The notes beneath the pieces were generated by a model. It was not told where the DNA came from and ran no database searches. It saw nothing but the letters and a program-made list of their open reading frames with translations. A program made the translations under genes and the position numbers. Shown one piece after another: positions 8,968 through 18,137 of a stretch of DNA of 64,000 bases. Location: NCBI GenBank assembly GCA_947648215.1, contig CANSMW010000005.1, positions 49,494 through 113,493 of the forward strand, written 5' to 3'. The stretch is from an uncultured Clostridium sp. (lineage in GTDB: Bacteria > Bacillota > Clostridia > TANB77 > CAG-508). The first letter of the stretch is position 1. Each line of letters opens with the position of its first letter.

Positions 8968-10599
8968 TTATTTACTATATAATGAATCAATCTCTTTTTT
9001 CTTTTCTAAAACAAGTTTTTCTAAATCTGTTCCTTTTGCAATACCTATTTTTTGATTGTCTTTATCATATAGTTCGTACTCTTTATCATCTACTAAATAT
9101 AATGTATAAAACTGATATTTTTCATTATAAGCAGTAAATTTTTTATCTATATGTATTTTGAAGTTTGTATAAGGTAAATTTATACAATACTCGTTATCAT
9201 TCGAATTTTTGTAGTCTATTTTATTTCCACCAAATTTAATATTATGTATGTATAAACCACTACTTGATAATTTTTCTTCTTTTATAGTTTCTAAATGATT
9301 AAGTTCCCTTTGAAGTTCTAATATCTCATTTCTTTTTTTGTTTATTTTGATTCGTTCTGATCTTGAATCTTTAATTAACTGCTTTGCCTCATCAACAGAA
9401 GTTATATTCAAATCATTTTGTAATTTTATAAATATATCAACTTCTGGTGGTAATACATAATCCTCATCTATTTCTTTATAAGACATAGCATACTTATATA
9501 ATTCATAAAGTCTAATATAATCATTTGCCATTTCTGTAGTTTTAAGAATCTTATTAAATTTATCTTGATTCTTTTTCATTTCAATATTTTTATCTTTTAT
9601 CTGCCCTCTTTTAATTGATATTTCTCTTTCAATATCATTGAAATCTCGGATATTATACTTATCTAAATATTCTAATTGTTGTTTTAGTTTATAATATCGT
9701 TGTATTTCTTGATATTTTGTTTTTTGATATTCATTGTAGACTTTTCCTTTAGTTTGCAACTGACTTTTTTCTATAGCAATTTTAGATTCATTTGCTTTTT
9801 GAAATAATATAGAATTAAATTCTGTCTTATTTGTTTTTATTGCTAGTAGTTTAATGTTTGTCCTATCTCTGTAAAATTTATATAAATTGTTAGTTGCATA
9901 CTTTGAACTTATTGTGTCTATTCTTGCATATCTTTGCATACCTAAACATCTAACCGAAATATGTTTTCCTCTCCTTATCTCATATCCTCTAATGGATAAT
10001 TCATCTAATAATTCATCAATACTATTACATTTAGAAATAACCTTTTCAATATCCTCTTGTATTTGTTCTTTCCAAGTCTGTCTTTTATATTGGTAATAGT
10101 AATCTCTTTCTCTTGATTTATGATAAATTTTTTTAGGCATAATAAAACAACCATACTGTGCTGCAATTTTATCACTTGTATCGCTTAATCCATACAGACC
10201 TTCTTTTTGATTTGCAAGTCTATCTTCTAATTTCTTTCCAAACAAGTTTATTGCATTTACAGATATATGATTGTGTATATGTCCTTTATCAATATGTGTA
10301 GATATTACACATTGATAATTAGGATATAATTCTTTGCATAATTTCAATCCAATTTCATTTGCTTGTTCTACAGTTATTCTATCCTTTGGAGAAAAACTTT
10401 GTATAATATGATATGCAGATCTAGTTCCAGTCATTTTATATTTATTTTGAACATCTCTAAATTCATAAAATGCAGTATTTACATTGCAATTTAAGCTACT
10501 TGCAATCCCAACTTTTTCTCCATTATTTTTTTCATCCAAAATATATTCAATTAAGTTTTTTGCAGTTCCTAAATGTGCTAATCTTTTTGTAACTGGCAT
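8968..10599 (-). CDS. Conjugative relaxase (MobA/VirD2-like, MOBP type)
   Basis: A 543-residue relaxase. The N-terminal third is the nicking domain: HIDKGHIHNHISVNAIN is the three-histidine metal motif, and a tyrosine near residues 43-57 (AFYEFRD or SAYHIIQ) is the likely nucleophile. The remainder is long, lysine/glutamate-rich and coiled (about residues 270-440). It nicks oriT and pilots the single strand into the type IV channel together with MobC and VirD4. Its start overlaps mobC by 22 bp, so the two are translationally coupled. The protein is intact, unlike the ATPases. Confidence 0.9.
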   Translation of the reverse strand: MPVTKRLAHLGTAKNLIEYILDEKNNGEKVGIASSLNCNVNTAFYEFRDVQNKYKMTGTRSAYHIIQSFSPKDRITVEQANEIGLKLCKELYPNYQCVISTHIDKGHIHNHISVNAINLFGKKLEDRLANQKEGLYGLSDTSDKIAAQYGCFIMPKKIYHKSRERDYYYQYKRQTWKEQIQEDIEKVISKCNSIDELLDELSIRGYEIRRGKHISVRCLGMQRYARIDTISSKYATNNLYKFYRDRTNIKLLAIKTNKTEFNSILFQKANESKIAIEKSQLQTKGKVYNEYQKTKYQEIQRYYKLKQQLEYLDKYNIRDFNDIEREISIKRGQIKDKNIEMKKNQDKFNKILKTTEMANDYIRLYELYKYAMSYKEIDEDYVLPPEVDIFIKLQNDLNITSVDEAKQLIKDSRSERIKINKKRNEILELQRELNHLETIKEEKLSSSGLYIHNIKFGGNKIDYKNSNDNEYCINLPYTNFKIHIDKKFTAYNEKYQFYTLYLVDDKEYELYDKDNQKIGIAKGTDLEKLVLEKKKEIDSLYSK

Positions 10600-11015
10600 T
10601 GTTTATTCTCCTCCACTCCTTCAACTTTTGTATGATTTATCTGTTTCCATACATCTAAATCTAATTTTTCATCAATAAGTTTAATCATAGCTTTTTGATT
10701 TCTTAATATTCCATACATTGTATTTGTTAATGTTTTTAAATCCTCGCTTGATAACTGTGTTGCATATTTACTTATGTGCCTTATTTCTTTTGCAATCTTT
10801 TTTATTTGTTCTGTATTATCGGAATATGCTTTATATAGTTCCTCTTTACTCTTTAAATCAACATAAGTAACATTTTCATAAATTACTGCATCTCTAACAT
10901 AAGGTGCAAGTCTTTTATATCCATAAAATTCTGCTTTTGCTTCTACTAAACTTCTTTCTTCTTTTGATAACCAAACTTTTATACTTTCCCTTCTTTGCTT
11001 TGCATTTAGTTCCAC
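10578..11015 (-). CDS. mobC: Relaxosome protein MobC
   Basis: A 145-residue basic protein. The N-terminus (RRESIKVWLSKEERSLVEAKAEFYGY) is a ribbon-helix-helix type DNA-binding segment, and the downstream IKKIAKEIRHISKYATQLS matches the MobC family. It binds oriT and helps the relaxase melt the nic region. It precedes and overlaps the relaxase gene. A terminator lies just upstream at 11031-11072, so it probably has its own promoter nearby. Confidence 0.82.
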   Translation of the reverse strand: MELNAKQRRESIKVWLSKEERSLVEAKAEFYGYKRLAPYVRDAVIYENVTYVDLKSKEELYKAYSDNTEQIKKIAKEIRHISKYATQLSSEDLKTLTNTMYGILRNQKAMIKLIDEKLDLDVWKQINHTKVEGVEENKQCQLQKD

Positions 11016-11030
11016 TTTTTATCATTCCTT

Positions 11031-11072
11031 CCTATATAAAAATAAGAAGCAAGAATAAAAATTCTCACTTCT
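11031..11072 (-). terminator. Terminator upstream of mobC
   Basis: A 12-bp stem including two G-T pairs (11045-11056 with 11061-11072), loop of four A/T bases, then a T-rich tract on the minus strand. It ends the transcript of the HTH gene at 11106-11447. Confidence 0.7.
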
Positions 11073-11105
11073 AATTGGATAATAATATTATTATTTTTAA
11101 TTGTT

Positions 11106-11447
11106 CTAATGTTGATATTTCTTATAAATCTTTTCTAATACTGCATAACCATCATCTTGAATACGATATAGTCCTGATTGTGTTGAATACACAGAACATC
11201 TAATTGCAGATATAGAGCATCCATAAGATTCTGCAATTTCCTTATATGTTTCCTTTTTAAATTCTTTTGGCTTTACTCCAATATAACGTGTAAATCTATC
11301 TTTTTGTGTTTCAGTTTTACTTTGCATATTCATAATAGCATCATATATTTTTTGCTTATCTTTATTTAAAATATCAACTTTTGTCATAAGTTCTAATAAC
11401 GCAACTATCGTATCTCGGTGTTCGCTAAATTTTGATATATGCTCCAC
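11106..11447 (-). CDS. Sigma-70 region 4-like HTH protein
   Basis: A 113-residue protein. The segment YKEIAESYGCSISAIRCSVYS near residues 70-95 is a helix-turn-helix of the sigma region 4/LuxR type, and the N-terminal half is helical. It has a very strong AGGAGGTGGAGC site. It lies between the mobilisation genes and a plasmid-like replication or regulatory gene, with the candidate oriT directly upstream, so it may regulate the mob operon. Target unknown. Confidence 0.65.
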   Translation of the reverse strand: MEHISKFSEHRDTIVALLELMTKVDILNKDKQKIYDAIMNMQSKTETQKDRFTRYIGVKPKEFKKETYKEIAESYGCSISAIRCSVYSTQSGLYRIQDDGYAVLEKIYKKYQH

Positions 11448-11469
11448 CTCCTAATGTAAAAGTAATTAC

Positions 11470-11535
11470 TTTAAGATTTGATAATCGACCATCTATACAG
11501 GGTATAACGTAAAAACATTATTTTGTCAGCCCCTT
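11470..11535. other. Candidate origin of transfer (oriT)
   Basis: A 91-bp non-coding gap one gene upstream of mobC-relaxase. It holds a 5-bp inverted repeat (11494-11498 with 11502-11506). On the minus strand this reads TTATACCCTGTATAG, close to the IncP/MOBP nick consensus YATCCTG|Y. Position and motif suggest nic; neither is proof. The gap 11016-11105 is the alternative site. Confidence 0.4.
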
Positions 11536-11538
11536 TTT

Positions 11539-12150
11539 TTAATTTAGATTAAAAAAATTATCATATATGTAACCTGCTTTAATATATTGCTCTGTCAATT
11601 CCATTTTATATTGTTCTAATAATTCTAAATACTTTTGTTTGAAACAGTTTTTAGATAACCATTTACTCCCTTCTTTAGAAATTACAAATTCATTATTTTT
11701 AATATATCTGTAACTTGTATTTGCTTTTATCATTTTATAAATGGCTCTTTTTATAGTTGGCTTTGATCTGTTAAAATATGAATCTAATTCTTTTACATAT
11801 ATATCTTCCTTAAATAAACTTTTAGGATTTATGTTTAATAATTTTTCATATTCCTTAATTCGCTTTTCAAAAAATTCAATATCAGCATCAATTAAAGGCT
11901 TTTCTTTTTGAAAATATACATATCTAATCCATAAATATCCTTCTATCAAAATAAAATATCTCTTACTTTTAATTTTATCGCTTTGCCATCTACAATTAGG
12001 ATGCTTTTTTAACATAGTTGATACTGCTAGTCTTAAATCTTTGTGTGTAATTTCATTATTGTTTTTAGTTGTAACATTATTAGCTTTCAATCTTTTTAGT
12101 ATTTTATTATAAGATAAGAAAATATTATCTAATTGATTTTGACTATCCAT
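11539..12150 (-). CDS. Hypothetical protein (203 aa), possible DNA-binding
   Basis: Not recognised with confidence. A basic 203-residue protein with a probable winged-helix region: ELDSYFNRSKPTIKRAIYKMIKAN (about residues 122-146) followed by YRYIKNNEFVISKEG reads like a recognition helix plus wing. No signal peptide or membrane segment. AAAGAGGAA precedes the ATG. It sits between the candidate oriT and a group of accessory ICE proteins and does not carry their acidic C-terminal tail. A replication or regulatory role is a guess from the HTH. Confidence 0.55.
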   Translation of the reverse strand: MDSQNQLDNIFLSYNKILKRLKANNVTTKNNNEITHKDLRLAVSTMLKKHPNCRWQSDKIKSKRYFILIEGYLWIRYVYFQKEKPLIDADIEFFEKRIKEYEKLLNINPKSLFKEDIYVKELDSYFNRSKPTIKRAIYKMIKANTSYRYIKNNEFVISKEGSKWLSKNCFKQKYLELLEQYKMELTEQYIKAGYIYDNFFNLN

Positions 12151-12168
12151 AAATATATTCCTCTTTCC

Positions 12169-12552
12169 TTATATTTCATTTTCATATTCAATTACTTCAT
12201 TATCCGAATGTACTACTTCGTGTTGTATGTTACTATTATCAAAATTATTTGTTAATTCTTTCATTGTGATTCCTAAATCATAAAGTTTGTTTAGCATAGT
12301 TTGTTTACTTGATTCTATATGCCTATTAGATAATACTCTATCTGTAAAATCTTCTAATGCTTCCTTAAATTCTTCATAGTAACTTCCAAAATTCCAAGAT
12401 TTAATTTTCATATCAAATCCATTTGCTATAATATATTTTTCTGGTGTATCATACATCTTTTCGATTAAAGCACAATTATCTACTAATGCTAGAATTTGTA
12501 ACTCACCTAATGACTTTGTTTTAAAGCACATTTTATTTTCTTGATTCTCCAT
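12169..12552 (-). CDS. Hypothetical ICE accessory protein with acidic tail
   Basis: A 127-residue protein of unknown family. The centre (YIIANGFDMKIKSWNFGSYYEEFKEALEDF) is a mixed alpha/beta segment typical of small ICE proteins carrying YodL-like or LPD-type domains. The C-terminus ends EVIEYENEI, one of the recurring acidic tails in this element. The start at 12552 has AGGAGG; the longer frame to 12600 does not. A structured non-coding block lies directly upstream. Confidence 0.6.
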   Translation of the reverse strand: MENQENKMCFKTKSLGELQILALVDNCALIEKMYDTPEKYIIANGFDMKIKSWNFGSYYEEFKEALEDFTDRVLSNRHIESSKQTMLNKLYDLGITMKELTNNFDNSNIQHEVVHSDNEVIEYENEI

Positions 12553-12616
12553 AGCAATCTGCCTCCTTAACTTCAATTTTTTAACTTTTATATATTCCAT
12601 TTCTATATTTAAAATA

Positions 12617-12773
12617 TTCTTGTACTAGCGAAGCGTAGGACAAGAAATCCAGAGCAATTTATTTGCTCCGAATATTGAGGATCATTTTTAATGCCCAATA
12701 TTCGCCAGCTTGGTGTTTTGACACCCTTTTCGCTGTTTAGGGCAAAAGCCCTAAAACCCATTTTGCCCGCTGG
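12617..12773. ncRNA. Multi-hairpin structured block, function unknown
   Basis: A non-coding stretch richer in GC than its neighbours, packed with perfect stems: 12617-12623 with 12640-12646 (7 bp), 12652-12657 with 12663-12668 (6 bp), 12669-12677 with 12696-12704 (9 bp), 12705-12709 with 12769-12773 (5 bp, closing), 12712-12716 with 12721-12725 (5 bp), and 12736-12743 with 12748-12755 (8 bp). The last competes with 12740-12747/12761-12768 (8 bp), so two exclusive folds exist. It could be a structured RNA, a leader with a switch, or a single-strand origin. Strand is not determined. Confidence 0.5.
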
Positions 12774-12796
12774 GAGATATTTTTTTGTTTCGATTT

Positions 12797-12829
12797 TTGA
12801 AAAAAGTGGAGCATTTTTTACTCCACTTT
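12797..12829 (-). terminator. Terminator after the 463-aa ICE gene
   Basis: A perfect 9-bp stem (12803-12811 with 12821-12829), 9-base loop and six T residues on the minus strand, 12 bp after the stop codon of the gene at 12841-14232. Confidence 0.8.
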
Positions 12830-12840
12830 CGTTCAATTTT

Positions 12841-14232
12841 TTAATTAAAATCATACTCAAATTCGTTTTCATTTTTTACCTCATTTGATTTCATTTTTTC
12901 TCTTAATTTTTCATAAGTTTCATAAATTGATAGCACATTTTCCGTTACAGCTTTTATGCCATTCCAAGCACTTGTTTCAATTTCTATTTCTGTTTTATCT
13001 TCAAATAATATTGTTGTTATAAATTTTCCATCTGATCCTTCTTTATCTCTTGTGCTTACATCAAAATATTTCACATTTAATTTATCAATTACTTCTTTAT
13101 ACATAGAAGATAAGTTATATAAACCTTCATCTCTATCGCTTCCATAATCTAATAAGTTTTTTATTTTATTTTCTTTAAAATATTCAATAACCTTTGAAAG
13201 AGATATATCATAATAAGTTGGTGAGTGTTCTATATAATCTTCAATAAAATCTTCATAGGTAGTAGCTTTTTCTGCTAAACAAATTATATTTGAGTTATAA
13301 TTACTATTAGATTTTGAATGTAGTTCTAAAGTTTCTTTATCATAATACATATCATCTGTTTCATAATATAAATGTAAAGTTTTTTCAAAATCTTCAAGTT
13401 GTTCTAATGTAAAATAATCAAAAAATTCAAATATTTTTTCTTTTGGCAGAGCATATTTTTCTATCAATGGAAATTGGTCTTTTACCCTATATCCATATCC
13501 TACTTTTTTCAATTCTTCAAAAGTAATATAGAAATTCCATTTACCATTTGAATCAAATAATTCTAAATCATTTAGATCATAAGAAATTTCGTTTTTTATT
13601 GTAGAATTGTATAATTCTTGATAAAAATTATATTCATATACTTCAAAATTTCCATCTAAATAATCTTTATAATTTTTACTATTTATCTTACCATTTTCTT
13701 TTAAATCTATATACTCATCTTTAATAAAAATATGTAATATCTTATTATCAATTTCCAGTAACATTTCTTTTGACATTGTACCTACATATTTTTTGCAAAC
13801 ACTCTTGTAAAAGTTTTCATCTTCATCAAGTATTTTTATAATATCTTGCATTTCAAATTTTTCTTTTTTAGTTATCAAATCAATATATTCTTTTGTATGA
13901 ATTTGACTTAATACATTTGCTACTGTATCATTTTCAATATATCTTTTTGCAACTAAATCCCAATCATCTTTTTTTAGTTTTATATTATCATCTTGTTTCA
14001 TTTCTAATGGATGGTATATGTAATCTTGATGATATGAATCTAATCGTTCTATTATGTCTGCTAATGTATAAAATTCTTCTTGTTCTATTCCATTTAGATT
14101 TCCTTTTTGAATATCATTTAGTCTAAATACATTTTCTAAATCTTTGTTAATATCAATTACTAATTGAAAGTCATATACATTTAGCATTTGTCTAAAATAT
14201 TTTACGATTTTTTCTTTCTTTTTTTCATCCAT
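12841..14232 (-). CDS. Hypothetical ICE accessory protein (463 aa)
   Basis: A large acidic soluble protein with no family I can name. It begins with helical segments (KKEKIVKYFRQML), has a tyrosine- and aspartate-rich middle, and ends EFEYDFN, one of the shared acidic/aromatic tails. No signal peptide or membrane span. The start at 14232 is chosen for the GAAGGGAG site; the frame extends to a GTG at 14262 without one. It overlaps no neighbour but lies 26 bp after the 258-residue gene, in one operon bounded by terminators at 12797 and 15065. Confidence 0.65.
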   Translation of the reverse strand: MDEKKKEKIVKYFRQMLNVYDFQLVIDINKDLENVFRLNDIQKGNLNGIEQEEFYTLADIIERLDSYHQDYIYHPLEMKQDDNIKLKKDDWDLVAKRYIENDTVANVLSQIHTKEYIDLITKKEKFEMQDIIKILDEDENFYKSVCKKYVGTMSKEMLLEIDNKILHIFIKDEYIDLKENGKINSKNYKDYLDGNFEVYEYNFYQELYNSTIKNEISYDLNDLELFDSNGKWNFYITFEELKKVGYGYRVKDQFPLIEKYALPKEKIFEFFDYFTLEQLEDFEKTLHLYYETDDMYYDKETLELHSKSNSNYNSNIICLAEKATTYEDFIEDYIEHSPTYYDISLSKVIEYFKENKIKNLLDYGSDRDEGLYNLSSMYKEVIDKLNVKYFDVSTRDKEGSDGKFITTILFEDKTEIEIETSAWNGIKAVTENVLSIYETYEKLREKMKSNEVKNENEFEYDFN

Positions 14233-14258
14233 TTTAGTAACTCCCTTCTCAAAATTTT

Positions 14259-15035
14259 TCACATATCATTGTTGATTTCAATAGTGTCTTTTGATTCATT
14301 TTCTTTTATAATTTCTTGAAACCACTCTGTATAATGTTTCTTATTTTCTTCATCTAATAGATGTAGTTTTTCTCCAGTTTTCATATAACTTTCGTATTTC
14401 TTTTTTACATATTCAGAATCTTCTTTCATAAGATCTTCAATATCTTCTTCATCTGTAAAATAGTCAAACATTCTAAAGTAAACTCTGTCAATAATTTCAT
14501 TTAATGTAGTGTTTTCATCAAATTTAAAAGTGTTACATTGTTCATCCTTTATGTTATATTTTCCATCTGGATATTTTGTAATAGACCACTCATAAAAATT
14601 CAAGAAATCATCTAAATCAGAGGCACTTTCTTTATCTTGTAATTCTTTACCAAAGTTTGTATATTCATAATTCATTTTAAATAATTCTTCTTTATTACAA
14701 GCTCTTATAAGCTCATCAATATTTAATATTTTCATTTCACTATCGTAATTCAAATAATCTTTTCTGTTTCCCCAAGTAAAACCTTTGCCCCATTGAAATT
14801 CAATACAAGTATCATTTCTATTTCCATTATTTAGTTCTACATAGTGCCAAAATTTACTTTCCGAAAATTCATTGAACTCTTTATCATAACAACAACTTTT
14901 TTCAAAATATTCAGCATATTCTTTTAGAAAACCTACACTTTTCATAAGTTCAATAAACTTGAAAAGATCATCATCATAACTTCGCCTTATTTTTACAACT
15001 GCACCAAAATTTAAAAAATTTTCCATTTCATTCAT
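14259..15035 (-). CDS. Hypothetical ICE accessory protein (258 aa)
   Basis: Unrecognised. It is acidic and rich in aromatic residues (HYVELNNGNRNDTCIEFQWGKGF, FYEWSITKYPDGKYNI), suggesting a compact beta-rich domain followed by a helical C-terminus. It ends DTIEINNDM, a weaker version of the acidic tail. GGGAGGCG lies upstream of the ATG. It is first in the two-gene operon that ends at 12841. Confidence 0.62.
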   Translation of the reverse strand: MNEMENFLNFGAVVKIRRSYDDDLFKFIELMKSVGFLKEYAEYFEKSCCYDKEFNEFSESKFWHYVELNNGNRNDTCIEFQWGKGFTWGNRKDYLNYDSEMKILNIDELIRACNKEELFKMNYEYTNFGKELQDKESASDLDDFLNFYEWSITKYPDGKYNIKDEQCNTFKFDENTTLNEIIDRVYFRMFDYFTDEEDIEDLMKEDSEYVKKKYESYMKTGEKLHLLDEENKKHYTEWFQEIIKENESKDTIEINNDM

Positions 15036-15064
15036 AGTATTTACGCCTCCCTTCTAACCTAAAA

Positions 15065-15104
15065 AAATATAACAACCCCCTTTTTATTGAATGTTGTTAT
15101 ATTT
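15065..15104 (-). terminator. Terminator after the 323-aa ICE gene
   Basis: A perfect 12-bp stem (15065-15076 with 15093-15104) followed by T residues on the minus strand, directly downstream of the stop at 15111. Confidence 0.85.
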
Positions 15105-15110
15105 GTATTT

Positions 15111-16082
15111 TTATCCAAACATTTCATCTGTAATATCTACTTCCTTTGTATGATTAAATATTATCTCTTTAGTTTTATTATCATATTTAAAGTTTTTACT
15201 TCTATCGTCCTCATATAACATATCTAAAAAGATTCTTGTTTCATTATCTTTTAAATCTAATTTTTCTAATTTAACAATATCATTTTGAGAATGTTCCTTA
15301 AATATATTTTTATTTAGAAATTCTTTATATTTTTCATATACAATAAACTTTTTTTCATAATCTTGCATTTTATAAGCCATTTCATTTTCTTCATAATCAG
15401 TTATCCAGGTAATATTCATACTTTCACTTCTATAAGTCTTTAATGCTCCTGTTTCTGTATTTTCTATTGTAATTTTATATGAAGTATAATCATCATTTGT
15501 TATATTAAAATCTAAATACATTTTTGTAGAATGTTCAAATCCTATCATTGTAACTAAAGGAAATGATAATCCAATTTTCTCTTTAAATTCTTTAAAAATA
15601 ATTAGCCTATCTTTATGAGATAAATTTTTATTATTTCTTATTCCCTGCATAAAATTACTAACATCTCTAACCTTTTGACTTAAATCTTTATAATCTTTAT
15701 TTTTTCCATAATCTAGTTTATAGTGTAATTCAATTTCTGATTTTATAATTTCTGGCTCTTTGTTTTTTATTAAAGCATCAATCACATTTTTATATTTATC
15801 ATAAGTCCTTTCTACTCCTAAAATACTACAATCTCCAATAAAGTTTTTTAAAGGTGGGTCTGCCCAACCATTACATAAAGCGTAGTATTTAGAAGAACTA
15901 TTTGGATGATAATTACCAGCAATTATGTCATACATTAAATGACTATATTTTTCGTGAATATCTTTCCCTTTTATTTCAGATTTAAAATATGTCATAGGAG
16001 ATACACTACTGTCTGCAAATTGACCTGTAATCGTTCCTTTTTCTTTGTCTATATCTATATTTTGTATATGATAATAGCTCAT
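15111..16082 (-). CDS. Hypothetical ICE accessory protein (323 aa)
   Basis: A soluble 323-residue protein without a recognised domain. The N-terminus (YYHIQNIDIDKEKGTITGQF) starts with strands; around residues 60-85 a motif SKYYALCNGWADPPLKNF may be a binding loop. It ends VDITDEMFG, nearly the same end as the neighbour at 18168 (IVDEMFD), although the rest is different. AAAGGAGGAAAAAT precedes the ATG. Co-transcribed with the LPD1 protein 17 bp upstream. Confidence 0.65.
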   Translation of the reverse strand: MSYYHIQNIDIDKEKGTITGQFADSSVSPMTYFKSEIKGKDIHEKYSHLMYDIIAGNYHPNSSSKYYALCNGWADPPLKNFIGDCSILGVERTYDKYKNVIDALIKNKEPEIIKSEIELHYKLDYGKNKDYKDLSQKVRDVSNFMQGIRNNKNLSHKDRLIIFKEFKEKIGLSFPLVTMIGFEHSTKMYLDFNITNDDYTSYKITIENTETGALKTYRSESMNITWITDYEENEMAYKMQDYEKKFIVYEKYKEFLNKNIFKEHSQNDIVKLEKLDLKDNETRIFLDMLYEDDRSKNFKYDNKTKEIIFNHTKEVDITDEMFG

Positions 16083-16099
16083 AATATTTTTCCTCCTTT

Positions 16100-18106
16100 T
16101 TAAAAAGCATAATCATAGTCATCATAAGTATCTACTGCCTTATTCAAACTATAATTATGCAATATTTCTTTTTCTTTTAAGAATTCTATAAATTTTTCTA
16201 TTTTCTCATTTATTATTATTCTTTCATCACCTTCTGGATATGCTTTTATTAGTTCTAATTCTCCATCTTTATTTGGTACAAGACCTAAAGCTAATTCTGC
16301 GTGTCCACATAAATAATCACTTGTATATCCTAGTTTGTCATATACATAACAAGCAAATGCTCTTGCAAACATTTCTGGATTATTTTGCCAATATCCGTGA
16401 TCTGTTTTAGCAAACATATCATCAAATGTAATAGAATTCTTATAAAAATCTGTTTTTATTTTTTGTGGAGTTCCAATAGCTTTTTTATATTGTATAAGAT
16501 TATTTTGTAAGTATGCTAATCGAATTCTCTCATCTTTAGGAATAATCCTACCAACAGTTTCGCCTCGCAATTTTGATAATTCATCAATTTCTTTATTCCC
16601 AGTTCCTCTTAATCTATATTCCATTAAGTTATTTGATGCAGATTCCGAATTATCTATTAGTCTTAGTATTAACTCATCTTTTTGTTTTATTTGTTCCTCG
16701 TTTAAATGCTCTTTTGGAAAGAAAGTATTAACAAAATTTTTCATTCTATTTAATTGCTTTTCATATTCTTCCTTCTGTGATTTTATTGTATCTTCATTGC
16801 AAACTGTTTTATATTTCATAGTTTCAATCATATCTTTTAATGTTTCTGATGAAGAATCTGAATACCTGTAATTTTCTGTGAAGAAGCCCTTATAATCTAA
16901 TTTTTTTCCTACAATATCATCTAGTGCGTGGCCCCATTCGTGAGCTAAACTTCCTGCTCCCTTCATCTTCGTTAAGTTTATTACCTCTCTATCTGGCTCA
17001 TAATGTGCTAAAGCATTTCCACTTCCACGAGATCCAAAAGCAATAGATAAACGATTACCAAGTGAAATATCTTCTGGAGATATTGATAATGCTTTACTTA
17101 AATCCATAAGAGCCTCAAAGCCATAATTTAAAGACTGTTGTCTATCATTTTCATTTAGCCAATTTCCAAACTCTCCACCTTTAAAATTAAAGTTTTTCAT
17201 CATATCCTCTCCAGTTATATTTTTTCCATTTCTAACATCATCACCATTACGAGAAATATGTTCAAGTTGTTTAGGAATAAATCCTTTCTTTCTAGTTCTT
17301 GTGGTTGTTGTTTTAGTATTATCCTTAAAGTTATCTAATATATATTTTCTTGCTTCTTCAATACTTTCTAAATTGTTAATTAGTATTTTTCCATTTTGCA
17401 TAATGAAGAAAGTATTTTCTTTCCAAGTATTAGAATCGCTAAATTCTTCTTTTGGATAAATAAAGTATATTCCATATCCTCTTGTAAATCTTATTACATC
17501 TCTGCCATCATATTTAGTAAATTCTGCGTTCTCTTTCGTATATTCAAAAATATTGAATTGTGCTAATATCTTTTCATCATCAGTATAGCAAAACTGTTTC
17601 TTTTTAATTTCTCTATCTATGTTTAGAAAATTTTTTATTTGCATTAAGTGTAATAATTTATTGTCTATGCAGTCAGATGCTGCTGGAGATATATCAACAG
17701 AATATGAATTTTGATAAGTAACATATTCACTCATAAAATCGTTGTAAAAATTCAACACTTCATTTTCTGTAGATAAATTCATAGCATAATCTCTTAATTT
17801 TCCAACAAATTCAATATAACCTTCTTGCTTTCCTTTTATAGCTTCTGGACTTCTGTCAAAATAAGTAATAACTGGCTTTGTAGGAGTTGCATCTCTTAAC
17901 ATTTTTATAAAATATGCTACTCTAATAGGTAGTCCATTATTAACCATCTCTTGATAATTTGGCTTTTTCCATACATTGTCCTTTTTTATTAACTTACCTT
18001 TTTCTGCATCATTCATCTCCAGTAAATCATCAATCATAAGTCCTCTATCTTTCCAAAGATCTTTTTTAGCACCTCCAATTTTTTCTCCAAAATCTTGTAT
18101 TTCCAT
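16100..18106 (-). CDS. LPD1-domain protein with zincin-like HEWGH motif
   Basis: A 668-residue protein. Residues about 315-425 match the large polyvalent protein-associated domain LPD1: FGNWLNENDRQQSL, DLSKALSISPEDISLGNRL, ALAHYEPDREVINLTKMK and then AGSLAHEWGHALDDIVG, a zinc-metallopeptidase HExxH-type site (His-Glu-Trp-Gly-His). LPD1 occurs in large proteins of phages and ICEs thought to enter the recipient with the DNA and counter host defence. The C-terminus DTYDDYDYAF carries the shared acidic/aromatic tail. AAGGAGGAG precedes the start. Peptidase activity is inferred from the motif. Confidence 0.8.
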   Translation of the reverse strand: MEIQDFGEKIGGAKKDLWKDRGLMIDDLLEMNDAEKGKLIKKDNVWKKPNYQEMVNNGLPIRVAYFIKMLRDATPTKPVITYFDRSPEAIKGKQEGYIEFVGKLRDYAMNLSTENEVLNFYNDFMSEYVTYQNSYSVDISPAASDCIDNKLLHLMQIKNFLNIDREIKKKQFCYTDDEKILAQFNIFEYTKENAEFTKYDGRDVIRFTRGYGIYFIYPKEEFSDSNTWKENTFFIMQNGKILINNLESIEEARKYILDNFKDNTKTTTTRTRKKGFIPKQLEHISRNGDDVRNGKNITGEDMMKNFNFKGGEFGNWLNENDRQQSLNYGFEALMDLSKALSISPEDISLGNRLSIAFGSRGSGNALAHYEPDREVINLTKMKGAGSLAHEWGHALDDIVGKKLDYKGFFTENYRYSDSSSETLKDMIETMKYKTVCNEDTIKSQKEEYEKQLNRMKNFVNTFFPKEHLNEEQIKQKDELILRLIDNSESASNNLMEYRLRGTGNKEIDELSKLRGETVGRIIPKDERIRLAYLQNNLIQYKKAIGTPQKIKTDFYKNSITFDDMFAKTDHGYWQNNPEMFARAFACYVYDKLGYTSDYLCGHAELALGLVPNKDGELELIKAYPEGDERIIINEKIEKFIEFLKEKEILHNYSLNKAVDTYDDYDYAF

Positions 18107-18137
18107 AATTTTCTCCTCCTTATAATTAAATTTTGAG

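Noticed and set aside
12609..12872. 87-aa ORF on the minus strand across the hairpin block
   Set aside because: It runs through several perfect stems and a terminator, overlaps the end of the upstream gene and has no good ribosome site. Treated as chance frame.
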